Numbered from the stretch's first letter, positions 53,051-61,719 are shown. The stretch is 64,000 nucleotides of DNA from Chryseobacterium limigenitum (GCF_900114875.1 NZ_FPKW01000007.1:124001-188000); one strand, 5' to 3'. The notes: generated by a model not told the origin, from the letters alone. A program made the numbers and translations.

Positions 53051-53097
53051 CAGTTAGTATTCGCACTGTCATGCTGAGCCTGTCGAAGCATTTCAAC
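53051..53097. repeat. 47-bp dispersed repeat, copy 2
   Basis: Same orientation as the copy at 52234, with five mismatches. The two copies bracket the DUF2071 gene. Confidence 0.7.
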
Positions 53098-53141
53098 AAA
53101 AAACATTAACTTGAAACCAACAACTATCAACAAAAACCAAA

Positions 53142-54035
53142 ATGAAAATAATCATCGCCGCCGGAACCGGTTTTCTCGGAAAAAATCTTGAAAAATATTT
53201 TACAGAAAAAGGAAATGAAGTTTATATTTTAACTCGAAATCCGAAACGTAAAAACGAAATTCATTGGGATGCCAAAACTTTAGGCGAATGGAAAAATTGG
53301 GTTGAAAATTCCGATGTTGTAATCAATCTCACAGGAAAATCTGTCGATTGTCGATATACCGAAAAAAACAAAAAGGAAATTTATTCTTCAAGAATCGACA
53401 GTACAAAAGTGCTTCAACAAGCTGTTGATCAATGTGTCAATAAACCTAAAGTTTGGCTGAATGCAAGTTCAGCAACCATTTACACTCACTCAGAGACACA
53501 ATTAAATACAGAAGAAACCGGAATCATCGGTGATGATTTTTCAATGAATATCTGCAAAAGCTGGGAAAAAGAATTTTTTACTATTAAAAATGAAAATGTA
53601 AGAAAAGTTGCTTTACGAACTTCAATTGTTTTAGGCAGTAATGGAGGTGCTTTTCCAAAGCTAAAATTAATAACAAAATTAGGGCTGGGCGGAAAACAGG
53701 GAAAAGGAAATCAAAATGTAAGCTGGATTCATATTGATGATTTTTGCAAAGCGGTTGAACATATCATTGATAACGAAAATATGTCCGGCGTAATTAATGT
53801 AACTGCTCCAAAGCCTTTATCCAATGAACAATTCATGAAAAAATTAAGAACAGAAATGAAGATTCCATTTGGATTAAATGCTCCTGTTTGGCAGTTGGAG
53901 ATCGCGTCAGTTTTTTTACAAACCGAAACAGAATTATTATTAAAAAGCAGAAATGTCTATCCCGATAAATTAATGAAAAGTAGTTTTGAATTTTCTTATC
54001 CAGAAGTGGACTCTGCATTTAAAAATTTAATTTAA
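53142..54035 (+). CDS. TIGR01777 family NAD(P)-dependent epimerase/oxidoreductase
   Basis: This atypical short-chain dehydrogenase has 297 residues. The nucleotide motif is near AAGTGFLGKNLEKYF (GxGFLG), followed by VVINLTGKSVDCRYTEKNK, LNASSATIYTHSE, RTSIVLGSNGGAFPKL and VSWIHIDDFCKAVEHII, matching the TIGR01777/YfcH group. The catalytic Tyr of classical enzymes is replaced by a modified site in this family. The substrate is unknown. It is the last gene of the cluster. Confidence 0.88.
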   Translation: MKIIIAAGTGFLGKNLEKYFTEKGNEVYILTRNPKRKNEIHWDAKTLGEWKNWVENSDVVINLTGKSVDCRYTEKNKKEIYSSRIDSTKVLQQAVDQCVNKPKVWLNASSATIYTHSETQLNTEETGIIGDDFSMNICKSWEKEFFTIKNENVRKVALRTSIVLGSNGGAFPKLKLITKLGLGGKQGKGNQNVSWIHIDDFCKAVEHIIDNENMSGVINVTAPKPLSNEQFMKKLRTEMKIPFGLNAPVWQLEIASVFLQTETELLLKSRNVYPDKLMKSSFEFSYPEVDSAFKNLI

Positions 54036-54245
54036 ATATGATAAGCCTGTTTTTGAGAATATTTTAAGTTTTAAAAATAATTTTAACCCAAAAATCTTTG
54101 AAAGTTTTAGGATTATCAAATAAAATTGAGTGGAAAAAATCGAAAAATTCAACCGTAATTTAAATAACACAATAATGAAATTTAGATTAAAGTTAATAGG
54201 AATTTGTTATTGAATTCTATATTCATTTCGAACTAAAAATCTTTA

Positions 54246-54541
54246 TATAAAGATCCAAAATAGCCTGTAGAAAGTAGAATTCAGGATTTATTGGAATGGA
54301 TGACTCCCGATTCTGGCAGTATTTTAAGATTCTCGGAGATATGGACAATGTTCCAAAAAGTCAATCGGTTTGTCGGTAACCTTCAATCCGGAGCTGATGA
54401 ATGAAGGTTCAACAGCGATTGCATAAAAACTTTAGTCTTCCGGAAAAATATAATGGTACGATATATGTAATATTCAGTACAAATCCGAATGATTTTAAAC
54501 TTTTAATTAAAATCATTCATAAAAGTCAATATTATGAATAA
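54246..54541 (+). pseudogene. Decayed remnant resembling a GH3 glycosidase N terminus joined to other debris
   Basis: Successive frames read YKDPK, a stop, PVESRIQDLLEWMTPDS, then (shifted) FWQYFKILGDMDNVPKS. This parallels the GH3 opening YKnPk-PvE-RvqDLLsRMTpEEKfwQ with a GDxDNVPK element. Further shifted pieces read VTFNPELMNEGSTAIA and SLPEKYNGTIYVIFSTNPND, which I cannot place. Several stops and frameshifts in 300 bases mean no functional protein. It runs up to the start of the next gene. Confidence 0.5.
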
Positions 54542-54794
54542 ATTTTTTATATCAACAGTTTTATTAGTAGGATTATCAATGAATATGTCAGCACAAAAAC
54601 ATCCTACGCCGCCGCCTCATCCTTCGAAAAGTGAACTCGTAAACATTAAATCGAAAGAGCTGGACAAAAGGTATAATCAGGAAAAGAAATTGATTTTAAA
54701 CCATCCTTTAGCAACTAAAAAGATGAAGCAAGACCAATTAAAGGCTTTAAATGAAAAATATAGAAGCCAGAAAAAATTGCTAAAAAAAATGTAA
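54534..54794 (+). CDS. Small exported basic protein of unknown function
   Basis: The protein has 86 residues with a signal peptide ending MNMSAQ, a Pro/His-rich start to the mature part (KHPTPPPHPSKSEL), and a lysine-rich helical remainder with two similar segments (SKELDKRYNQEKKLIL and LKALNEKYRSQKKLLKK). It could be a short coiled coil. No family is recognised. A terminator follows about 90 bases later. Confidence 0.65.
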   Translation: MNKFFISTVLLVGLSMNMSAQKHPTPPPHPSKSELVNIKSKELDKRYNQEKKLILNHPLATKKMKQDQLKALNEKYRSQKKLLKKM

Positions 54795-54885
54795 TAACTG
54801 CCATTTCTTGAAATTATTAAAATTGAAATAGTTTAATTCTATAAAATCGGTTTTGCTAAATTTTAAGTTAAAATAAAAATTTATT

Positions 54886-54917
54886 AAAGAGAACGTGTTT
54901 TATGTTCTCTTTTTTTA
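54886..54917 (+). terminator. Terminator upstream of lpdA
   Basis: AAAGAGAAC pairs perfectly with GTTCTCTTT around a 9-base loop and is followed by Ts. Confidence 0.8.
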
Positions 54918-55024
54918 TTAGAAATATAGCAAAAGTGGTGTTTATTATGCATTGCCTCACGAATTTTAAGAAACATGATACATCCAATATTTTTCCTTAA
55001 ATTCGCATTAAAATTTTTAAGCTA

Positions 55025-56413
55025 ATGAACTACGATATTATTGTCATCGGAAGTGGTCCTGGTGGATATGTTACAGCTATTAGAGCGGCACAATTGGGTT
55101 TCAAAACTGCAATTATCGAGAAAGAAAACTTAGGAGGAATATGCCTTAACTGGGGATGTATTCCAACGAAAGCTTTGTTGAAATCTGCTCAGGTTTTTCA
55201 TTATATCAACCATGCAGAAGATTATGGTTTGAATAAAGTGGAACCAAGTTTTGAGTTCCCGAATGTAATTCAAAGAAGCCGTGGCGTTGCTAATAAAATG
55301 AGTAAAGGGATTGAGTTCTTAATGAAAAAGAACAAAATCGATGTTATTCTGGGAACTGCTAAAGTTTTAAAAGATAAAAAAGTTTCTGTTACAGATAAAG
55401 ACGGTAAAGTAACCGAATATGCTGCAAGCAACATCATTATTGCAACCGGAGCACGTTCTAGAGAATTGCCAAACTTACCTCAAGACGGTAAAAAAGTAAT
55501 CGGATACAGACAGGCACTATCTCTTCCTGAGCAGCCAAAATCTATGATTGTTGTAGGTTCTGGAGCTATTGGGGTTGAGTTTGCTGACTTCTATAACACA
55601 ATGGGTACGAAAGTAACTGTTGTTGAATTTATGCCAAACATCGTTCCTGTGGAAGATGAAGATATCTCTAAACACTTAGAAAAATCTTTGAAAAAGACAG
55701 GGATAGAAATTATGACAAATGCTTCTGTAGAAAGCGTTGATACAAGTGGAGAAGGGGTAAAAGCTACTGTGAAAACAGCTACTGGAACTATTACTCTTGA
55801 AGCTGATATTTTATTATCTGCTGTTGGTATCGCTGCAAATATCGAAAATATTGGTCTTGAAGAAGTTGGAATACAGACAGATAAAGGAAGAGTTTTAGTA
55901 AACGAATGGTACGAAACTTCTGTTCCAGGTTACTATGCGATCGGAGATATTATCCCGACTCAGGCTCTTGCTCACGTTGCTTCTGCTGAAGGAATTACTT
56001 GTGTTGAGAAAATCAAAGGACTACACGTTGAGAAGATCGACTACGGTAATATCCCTGGATGTACTTACTGTCACCCTGAGGTTGCTTCTGTAGGTCTTAC
56101 AGAAAAGCAGGCTAAAGAAAAAGGTTACGAAATCAAGGTTGGTAAATTCCCTCTTTCTGCAAGTGGAAAAGCTACTGCAAACGGAAATACAGATGGTTTC
56201 ATCAAAGTTATTTTCGATGCTAAATATGGCGAATGGTTAGGTTGCCACATGATCGGTGAAGGTGTAACTGATATGGTTGCTGAAGCTGTTGTTGCTAGAA
56301 AACTAGAAACTACAGGTCACGAGATCATCAAATCTATTCACCCGCATCCAACAGTTTCTGAGGCTATCATGGAAGCTGCTGCTGCTGCTTACGGAGAAGT
56401 TATTCATATCTAG
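55025..56413 (+). CDS. lpdA: Dihydrolipoyl dehydrogenase (E3)
   Basis: This FAD enzyme reoxidises dihydrolipoyl groups of 2-oxoacid dehydrogenase complexes with NAD+. The 462-residue protein shows IGSGPGGYVTAIRAAQLG (FAD), the redox disulfide in GGICLNWGCIPTKAL, VVGSGAIGVEFADFYNTMG (NAD), YAIGDIIPTQALAHVA and the active-site HPHPTVSE near the C terminus. The length is normal. It could serve the fused E1 at 30904, although they are 22 kb apart. A terminator follows directly. Confidence 0.96.
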   Translation: MNYDIIVIGSGPGGYVTAIRAAQLGFKTAIIEKENLGGICLNWGCIPTKALLKSAQVFHYINHAEDYGLNKVEPSFEFPNVIQRSRGVANKMSKGIEFLMKKNKIDVILGTAKVLKDKKVSVTDKDGKVTEYAASNIIIATGARSRELPNLPQDGKKVIGYRQALSLPEQPKSMIVVGSGAIGVEFADFYNTMGTKVTVVEFMPNIVPVEDEDISKHLEKSLKKTGIEIMTNASVESVDTSGEGVKATVKTATGTITLEADILLSAVGIAANIENIGLEEVGIQTDKGRVLVNEWYETSVPGYYAIGDIIPTQALAHVASAEGITCVEKIKGLHVEKIDYGNIPGCTYCHPEVASVGLTEKQAKEKGYEIKVGKFPLSASGKATANGNTDGFIKVIFDAKYGEWLGCHMIGEGVTDMVAEAVVARKLETTGHEIIKSIHPHPTVSEAIMEAAAAAYGEVIHI

Positions 56414-56443
56414 TTTTAAAATAAATATTACTAAATAATACAT

Positions 56444-56472
56444 AAAGCTCAGATTTTTTTCTGAGCTTTTTA
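56444..56472 (+). terminator. Terminator after lpdA
   Basis: AAAGCTCAGA and TCTGAGCTTT form a perfect 10-bp stem with a 6-T loop and a short T tail. Confidence 0.85.
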
Positions 56473-56482
56473 ATTTTTGACC

Positions 56483-57079
56483 ATGAAAAGATTAATTTTT
56501 TTAATATCATTTCTCTGCTTTAATTTATTTTTTTCTCAAAAACAATTCAAATATAAAGACACTCATTTTCCTATAAAATATATACTGAAAAACTCGACTG
56601 ATACAATCAGAACAAGAGTTCAGAATATGGGATTGTATACGAATAAAAAATTTTCCTCTGCAACTTATATTAATAATATGTACGTTATAGATTCTTTAGG
56701 AAATAAAACCAAAGTTCCAGAACAAGATATAGCTTATATGGAAATTACAGATCTGCAGAATGTAAAAAGAAAAATTATTTCATCTTCAACAGTTTTTTCT
56801 AAAGACTTTGGACTTTTGGAAACCATATATGAAGGTAATAAAACAGCTTACTATAGGTCGGCAAATTATAGTGTATCTATTTACTCACCTATGATAATAT
56901 ATTCAGATTATTTGATTTTTAAAACAGATAAAAGTATCGTTGAATTAGGTTCTGCAGGCAGATTTAAAATAAAAATGAAACAAAAATTTTCAGCTTATCC
57001 AGATATTTTATTATTAATCGACTCTTGGAAGTATGATAATGATTTAATAAAAATTCTTGATAGGTATGAAAGAAAATAA
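56483..57079 (+). CDS. Exported protein of unknown function
   Basis: The protein (198 residues) has a signal peptide ending FNLFFSQK. The mature part is beta-rich, with KFSSATYINNMYVIDSLGNK, a GNKTAYYRSANYSVSIYSPM segment and a C-terminal DILLLIDSWKYDND. I recognise no family. An in-frame TTG two codons upstream is ignored because the ATG gives a good signal peptide. The gene sits between two terminators, so it is transcribed alone. Confidence 0.7.
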   Translation: MKRLIFLISFLCFNLFFSQKQFKYKDTHFPIKYILKNSTDTIRTRVQNMGLYTNKKFSSATYINNMYVIDSLGNKTKVPEQDIAYMEITDLQNVKRKIISSSTVFSKDFGLLETIYEGNKTAYYRSANYSVSIYSPMIIYSDYLIFKTDKSIVELGSAGRFKIKMKQKFSAYPDILLLIDSWKYDNDLIKILDRYERK

Positions 57080-57087
57080 TTAATATT

Positions 57088-57117
57088 AAACCACAGATTT
57101 TTGTCTGTGGTTTTTTT
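57088..57117 (+). terminator. Terminator after the exported-protein gene
   Basis: AAACCACAGA pairs perfectly with TCTGTGGTTT around a 6-base loop and is followed by Ts, nine bases after the stop. Confidence 0.85.
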
Positions 57118-57234
57118 ATGCATGAAATATTTATATTTTTAAGATAAATGAAAGAATTATTAAAATTATTTTAAAATCCATATTTTTAGAAAAATTAATG
57201 TCATTTTCTCCTTACGTTTTCTTAATTTTATTCT

Positions 57235-58038
57235 ATGAATTTTGAAAGAACAGGATTGGTTTTATCCGGTGGCGGAACGAAGGGCATTGCCCATGCAGGA
57301 GTTTTAAAATTCTTGAAAGAAAAAAATATCAATATAGATGTTTTAGCATGCTGTAGTGCGGGTTCCATTGTCGGAAGTCTTCATGCAGTTGGAAAAACAC
57401 CTGAGGAGATTTTAGATTTTTTTCAGTCCATCTATTTTTTCAATTGGAAACATTTTGCTTTTAATCAGCCGGGATTGGTTTCTTCGGTGATCTTTAATAA
57501 TTATTTAAGACCGATTTTTCAGGAGATGAAAATTGGAGATTTAGATAAAGAAGTGAAAATTGTAGCAACAGAATTGGTTTCCGGAACTCAGAAAATTTTC
57601 GACAATAGTTTTAAGGTAACGGATGCTGTTATTGCATCGTGTTCTATTCCGGGAGTTACCACGCCTTATATTTTAGGAGAAGAAATGTACTGTGACGGAG
57701 GTGTTTTAAATAACTTTCCTGCGGACGTTATCAGAGATGAATGTAAGCAATTAATTGGCGTTTTTGTATCTCCACCGCATAATATCGACATTAATGATTT
57801 GAAGACCATAAAAGCAATCGTATCAAGGTCTTACGATCTTCTTTCTTACAGAGTTGAGAAAGCGAAATTCGAATATTGCGATTGGTTTATATCTTCACAG
57901 GATTTGTCAAGTTATGGAACTTTCGAACGTAAGAAAGACCGTTTGGAAGAAATTTTTAATATAGGATACAATGCAGCAAAAGACAGTTTTGAAAGCGTAC
58001 AAAATGTTTTTGTAAAAAATAATGTTGATTGTCTGTAA
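57235..58038 (+). CDS. Patatin-like phospholipase
   Basis: The protein (267 residues) has the oxyanion loop LVLSGGGTKGIAHAGVLKFL at the N terminus, nucleophile Ser41 in CCSAGSIVGS (G-x-S-x-G equivalent), and the dyad Asp in MYCDGGVLNNFPADV. Without a signal peptide it is probably cytoplasmic and hydrolyses acyl lipids; related enzymes act on phospholipids or glycerides. It appears to be a single gene. Confidence 0.9.
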   Translation: MNFERTGLVLSGGGTKGIAHAGVLKFLKEKNINIDVLACCSAGSIVGSLHAVGKTPEEILDFFQSIYFFNWKHFAFNQPGLVSSVIFNNYLRPIFQEMKIGDLDKEVKIVATELVSGTQKIFDNSFKVTDAVIASCSIPGVTTPYILGEEMYCDGGVLNNFPADVIRDECKQLIGVFVSPPHNIDINDLKTIKAIVSRSYDLLSYRVEKAKFEYCDWFISSQDLSSYGTFERKKDRLEEIFNIGYNAAKDSFESVQNVFVKNNVDCL

Positions 58039-58097
58039 ATTACATTATTTTCAAAAAATATTTTGATTTTTTGTATTATCAATAATATTTTCTTCCG

Positions 58098-58105
58098 TAC
58101 ATTTG
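58098..58105 (+). promoter_or_regulatory. Promoter -7 element upstream of the small ORF and SPFH gene
   Basis: TACATTTG is an exact match to TAnnTTTG, 36 bases before the small ORF and about 240 before the SPFH start. Confidence 0.6.
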
Positions 58106-58140
58106 TATAGCAAAAAGGATTTTACTCCTTCACAAATAAG

Positions 58141-58230
58141 ATGGAACAAACAAACTTTAAGTTTTTTCTTTTAAAAGTATCAGAAATCATATTCACGATT
58201 TTTAATACTTCTCCTCCTACACTTTCTTAA
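58141..58230 (+). CDS. Small ORF, possible membrane micropeptide or leader
   Basis: Twenty-nine codons encode a hydrophobic, phenylalanine-rich peptide (NFKFFLLKVSEIIFTIFNTS, then PPTLS). It starts 36 bases after a good promoter element and is the first ORF of the transcript carrying the SPFH gene. No GC-rich terminator follows, so classical attenuation is not supported. It could be a small membrane protein or chance; conservation would decide. Confidence 0.35.
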   Translation: MEQTNFKFFLLKVSEIIFTIFNTSPPTLS

Positions 58231-58341
58231 ATTTTTCGAAAGAATTCAATCATTTGATTCTATCCGTATTTTTTTATTTTAAAAAAATAGGGGCTATCGG
58301 TCATTTCTTCTATTTAAACTAAATTTTTAAACAAATAAATT

Positions 58342-60285
58342 ATGGAACTATCGTTTCAGGGCTGGATGATTCCGGCTATCATTGTGCTTTTATGCGTAAT
58401 TTTTTACAAAATTATTTTGAGAGTTTTTTTCGGATTGGTTATCGTTCCCGAAGACAGAATTGGTTTGGTGACCAAAAAATTCGTGCTGGTTGGTAAGCAG
58501 GAACTTCCGGAAGGGAGGATTATTGCAACCAATGGAGAAGCTGGTTTTCAGGCTCAGACATTGGCACCGGGAATTTATTTTGGTAAATGGATCTGGCAAT
58601 ACACGATTCAATTTCAGCCATTTACCGTGATTCCTACCGGGAAATTAGGATTAATTCTGGCTAAAGACGGAACTGAATTGGAAACCGGACGTATTTTGGC
58701 AAGAAAAGTAAACTGCGACTCTTTCCAGGATGCAGAAGCATTTCTTAAAAACGGAGGTAGAAAAGGGCGCCAAACTGCCATTGTTGCACCAGGTTCTTAT
58801 AGAATTAATACCTTATTGTTTGATATTGATTTAACTGATATGACGCAAATTCCTGACAATGCGGTGGGAGTCATAACGACAATGGAAGGTAATCCTTTGG
58901 AAGAAGGCCAGATTGCAGGTAAAATTGTTGAAGCTCACAATAAATTTCAGGATGTTGATACTTTTTTGAGTAATGGAGGTTACAAAGGTCTTCAGGAACA
59001 GGTGATTTTAGCGGGTTCATATTTCTTAAATCCTTGGTTTACAAAAGTTGAAATGGTACACATGACGGAAATCCCGATCGGGCACGTTGGTGTAATTATC
59101 AGTTATGTAGGTGCAGAGGGCAAAGATTTAAGCGGTGTTGATTTTAAACATGGAAACATTGTTGAAAAAGGTCATAAAGGAGTCTGGTCAGAGCCAATCG
59201 GTCCCGGAAAATATCCTATCAATCCTTATATTATGAAGGTTGAGCTTGTTCCTACCACCAATCTGGTTTTAAACTGGGCGTATGAAAGAAGTGAATCTCA
59301 CCAGTTAGATAAAAACCTTTCAACCATTACGGTGAGAAGTAAAGACGGTTTCCCTTTTAACCTAGATGTTTCTCAAATTATTCATATTCCGACTTATGAA
59401 GCTCCAAAAGTGATTGCCCGTTTCGGAAATATGATCAATTTGGTAAGTCAGGTTTTGGAACCTACGATTGGGAATTATTTCAGAAACTCTGCGCAGGATA
59501 GCGATGTAATTGCATTTTTAGGAACCCGTAAAGAAAGACAACAATCTGCAAAAGAGCATATTAGTAGTGTTTTAGATCAATATAACGTAAATGCTGTAGA
59601 TACTTTGATTGGTGCCATTGTTCCTCCCGAAAGTCTGATGAAAACATTGACAGACAGAAAGTTGGCGGAAGAACAGAAAATCACCTACGAAACCGAAATG
59701 TTAGCACAGGAAACCCGACAAAGTTTAGAAAAAGAAACTGCAGTTGCAGATATGCAGAAAGAAATTGTGAAAGCAGATCAGGGTGTTTGGATTGCAGAAC
59801 GTGTTGCAGATGCTTCTGTGAAAAAAGCAACCGGTGATGCCAATTCTGTACGTCTTCAGGCCAATGCGGAAGGAGACAGACTGAAATTACTGGCAACAGG
59901 TGAGGCCGAAAAAACAAGACTTTTAGCCAAAGCAGAATCCGAAAAAATAGAATTGTTGGCTAAAGCGAACGCCGAGCAGATTTCTCTAACAGGTAATGCA
60001 GAAGCTGAGAAAATATTGGCAATCGGTAAATCTAATGCAGAGTCTTATAAATTATCTGTAGAAGCAATGGGCGGAAACAATTTTACCCAATTGAAGATCA
60101 TGGAAAATATCGCCTCTCAAAACGTGAAAATAATGCCTGACGTTCTTATCGGTGGAGGTGGAGATGCAGCTAATGGAGGAATCAGCGGATTGTTAGGCTT
60201 ACAGCTTCTTGAGCAGGTTCAAAAGAGAAATGAAGATAGTTCAAAAGTAATTGAAGTTAAATCTGATGAAACTCCTGAACAATAA
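58342..60285 (+). CDS. Flotillin-like SPFH/band-7 domain membrane protein
   Basis: The protein (647 residues) is anchored by an N-terminal membrane helix (MIPAIIVLLCVIFYKIILRV). Residues 25-230 contain repeated segments of the type IPxNxVGxI...EGxIxAxK...FQDADxFLxNGGxKG...GSY, then the SPFH domain (ITVRSKDGFPFNLDVSQII). A long Ala/Glu-rich coiled coil follows (ANAEGDRLKLLATGEAEKTR repeats, about 450-590) and a Gly-rich tail. Such proteins form large membrane scaffolds. The repeated N-terminal block is larger than in simple flotillins. Confidence 0.88.
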   Translation: MELSFQGWMIPAIIVLLCVIFYKIILRVFFGLVIVPEDRIGLVTKKFVLVGKQELPEGRIIATNGEAGFQAQTLAPGIYFGKWIWQYTIQFQPFTVIPTGKLGLILAKDGTELETGRILARKVNCDSFQDAEAFLKNGGRKGRQTAIVAPGSYRINTLLFDIDLTDMTQIPDNAVGVITTMEGNPLEEGQIAGKIVEAHNKFQDVDTFLSNGGYKGLQEQVILAGSYFLNPWFTKVEMVHMTEIPIGHVGVIISYVGAEGKDLSGVDFKHGNIVEKGHKGVWSEPIGPGKYPINPYIMKVELVPTTNLVLNWAYERSESHQLDKNLSTITVRSKDGFPFNLDVSQIIHIPTYEAPKVIARFGNMINLVSQVLEPTIGNYFRNSAQDSDVIAFLGTRKERQQSAKEHISSVLDQYNVNAVDTLIGAIVPPESLMKTLTDRKLAEEQKITYETEMLAQETRQSLEKETAVADMQKEIVKADQGVWIAERVADASVKKATGDANSVRLQANAEGDRLKLLATGEAEKTRLLAKAESEKIELLAKANAEQISLTGNAEAEKILAIGKSNAESYKLSVEAMGGNNFTQLKIMENIASQNVKIMPDVLIGGGGDAANGGISGLLGLQLLEQVQKRNEDSSKVIEVKSDETPEQ

Positions 60286-60304
60286 AATTAACATATGAAA
60301 AACA

Positions 60305-60337
60305 AAAACTCCCACTTTTTAAAATGGGAGTTTTTTT
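60305..60337 (+). terminator. Bidirectional terminator after the SPFH gene
   Basis: AAAACTCCCA pairs perfectly with TGGGAGTTTT around a 10-base loop, with A and T tracts on both sides. The gene on the other strand ends at 60339. Confidence 0.88.
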
Positions 60338-60338
60338 A

Positions 60339-60776
60339 TTAATTTTTTACGACTTGTCCGTCTTGATTAACGATCGTTTTTCCTGTATTATCATCAACTT
60401 TTAGAGTATAAGGTGCTTTTTTCGGAGAATTGGTTAAATAATTTCTCCAAACCTGATAAGTGAAAGCATTATTTACAAATTCATAATAATAGTTACCACC
60501 GGTACCATCAGGAATCAATTCTCCGTCCGGAATTATCATACTTGGTTTTGAAGTTATTTTTGCATTGGCAGCCCAAGATTGATACAAGTATTTACCGTTG
60601 GGTTGTTTATCAATTCTTATTTTAAACTTTTTAGTTTTAATAATTACCGTTTTGGGTACTTTTTGATAATTTGCAGAAACCGTTGATGATTTTGGTGATT
60701 CGTTTTTAATTTCGGTAGCATACGCCAATGAGAATTGAGCGATACAAAATGCTCCCAGTAGAATTTTTTTGATCAT
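60339..60776 (-). CDS. Exported protein of unknown function
   Basis: The protein (145 residues) has a signal peptide ending SLAYATE and a basic middle part (KVPKTVIIKTKKFKIRID). Near the end it has GTGGNYYYEFVNNAFTYQVW, which looks like a small beta domain. No family is recognised. It has its own promoter element and shares a terminator with the SPFH gene. Confidence 0.7.
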   Translation of the reverse strand: MIKKILLGAFCIAQFSLAYATEIKNESPKSSTVSANYQKVPKTVIIKTKKFKIRIDKQPNGKYLYQSWAANAKITSKPSMIIPDGELIPDGTGGNYYYEFVNNAFTYQVWRNYLTNSPKKAPYTLKVDDNTGKTIVNQDGQVVKN

Positions 60777-60807
60777 TGTAATGAGTTTTGATTGAGTAGG
60801 ATATTCT

Positions 60808-60815
60808 CAAATTTA
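60808..60815 (-). promoter_or_regulatory. Promoter -7 element of the exported-protein gene
   Basis: On the minus strand this is TAAATTTG, matching TAnnTTTG, 31 bases before the start. Confidence 0.55.
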
Positions 60816-60888
60816 ATGCCAATTCCCGAATTTTTTGTCTAATGAAAATTTTACAGGTTTAATTAAATTTAAAGAAATATTGTAAATG

Positions 60889-60917
60889 AAAAAATCCTAC
60901 AACTTGCAGGATTTTTT
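60889..60917 (-). terminator. Terminator of the ABC ATPase gene
   Basis: AAAAAATCCT and AGGATTTTTT form a perfect 10-bp stem around a 9-base loop, nine bases beyond the stop at 60927 on the minus strand. Confidence 0.8.
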
Positions 60918-60926
60918 ATATTTGAT

Positions 60927-61658
60927 TTAATTATTAATTTCTTCTGTTACGCTTACTGTTTCAGTCTGAGTATAACTTGCAAAAGCTTCTTCCAGGCTTC
61001 CAAATTTACCTTTAAATTCATCAATCGGGCAATCCTGAAGAATATTCCCTTTGTGAATAAGGATAACACGCGAACAAAGCGCTTCAACTTCCTGCATAAT
61101 GTGTGTAGAAAGCAAAACGGTCTTCTCTTTACCGATTTCTTTTACAACATTTCTGATTTCAATAATCTGATTGGGATCCAAACCATTGGTTGGTTCATCC
61201 AAAATCAATAAATCCGGTTGATGAATAATGGCTTGTGCCAGACCAACTCTTTGTTTATAACCTTTAGAAAGCTGACTGATTTTCTTAGATTTTTCAGGAG
61301 TAATTCCCACTAATTCTATCACTTCATCAATTCGTGTTTCAGAAATTTTATGAATATTTGCGACAAACTGCAGGTATTCTTTCACATACATTTCCAGATA
61401 CAGAGGATTGTTTTCAGGCAAGAATCCAATATTTTTCTTACTTTCAATCTCGCGCTCGGAAATGTTTTTTCCATTAAAAATTATTTCGCCTTCATCAATT
61501 TTCAAAGCACCAACGATAGATTTCATCAGAGTTGATTTTCCTGCTCCGTTTGGTCCCAGAAGACCGATGATCTCGCTTTTATCAATTGAGATATTGATGT
61601 TGTTAAGTGCGGTTTGTTCACCAAATTTTTTGGTCAGATTGATTATTTGAAGTGACAT
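60927..61658 (-). CDS. ABC transporter ATP-binding protein, GldA-like
   Basis: The ATPase (243 residues) has Walker A GLLGPNGAGKST, the signature QLSKGYKQRVGLAQAI, Walker B LLILDEPTNGLDP and the switch His in STHIMQEVE. PLYLEMYVKEYLQF and the exporter-type start are like GldA, the ATPase linked to gliding motility, and like other ABC-2 type exporters. No permease is adjacent, so the transported substrate and the GldA identity are uncertain. The start MSLQIINL at 61658 is preferred to a TTG 12 bases upstream. Confidence 0.88.
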   Translation of the reverse strand: MSLQIINLTKKFGEQTALNNINISIDKSEIIGLLGPNGAGKSTLMKSIVGALKIDEGEIIFNGKNISEREIESKKNIGFLPENNPLYLEMYVKEYLQFVANIHKISETRIDEVIELVGITPEKSKKISQLSKGYKQRVGLAQAIIHQPDLLILDEPTNGLDPNQIIEIRNVVKEIGKEKTVLLSTHIMQEVEALCSRVILIHKGNILQDCPIDEFKGKFGSLEEAFASYTQTETVSVTEEINN

Positions 61659-61678
61659 AAATGAAAACAATGTTTTTA

Positions 61679-61686
61679 CAAAAATA
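61679..61686 (-). promoter_or_regulatory. Promoter -7 element of the ABC ATPase gene
   Basis: On the minus strand this is TATTTTTG, matching TAnnTTTG, 20 bases before the start. Confidence 0.5.
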
Positions 61687-61691
61687 GAAAT

Positions 61692-61719
61692 AAAAAACTC
61701 ATCCGGGAAGAATGAGTTT
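61692..61719 (-). terminator. Terminator of the gene at 61742-62338
   Basis: AAACTCAT and ATGAGTTT form a perfect stem with a 9-base loop. A T-run follows on the minus strand. Confidence 0.75.

Larger units (their letters stand above)
58039..58341. other. Spacer with promoter, hairpin and small ORF upstream of the SPFH gene
   Basis: The spacer holds a -7 element, a short AAGGATTTTACTCCTT hairpin at 58115-58130, a 29-codon ORF and an AT-only hairpin (ATTTTTTTATTTTAAAAAAAT region near 58270-58290). The rest is AT-rich. Confidence 0.5.

Noticed and set aside
58141..58290. Second leader-peptide attenuator upstream of the flotillin-like gene
   Set aside because: There is no cluster of one amino acid with regulatory sense and no GC-rich terminator between the small ORF and the gene.
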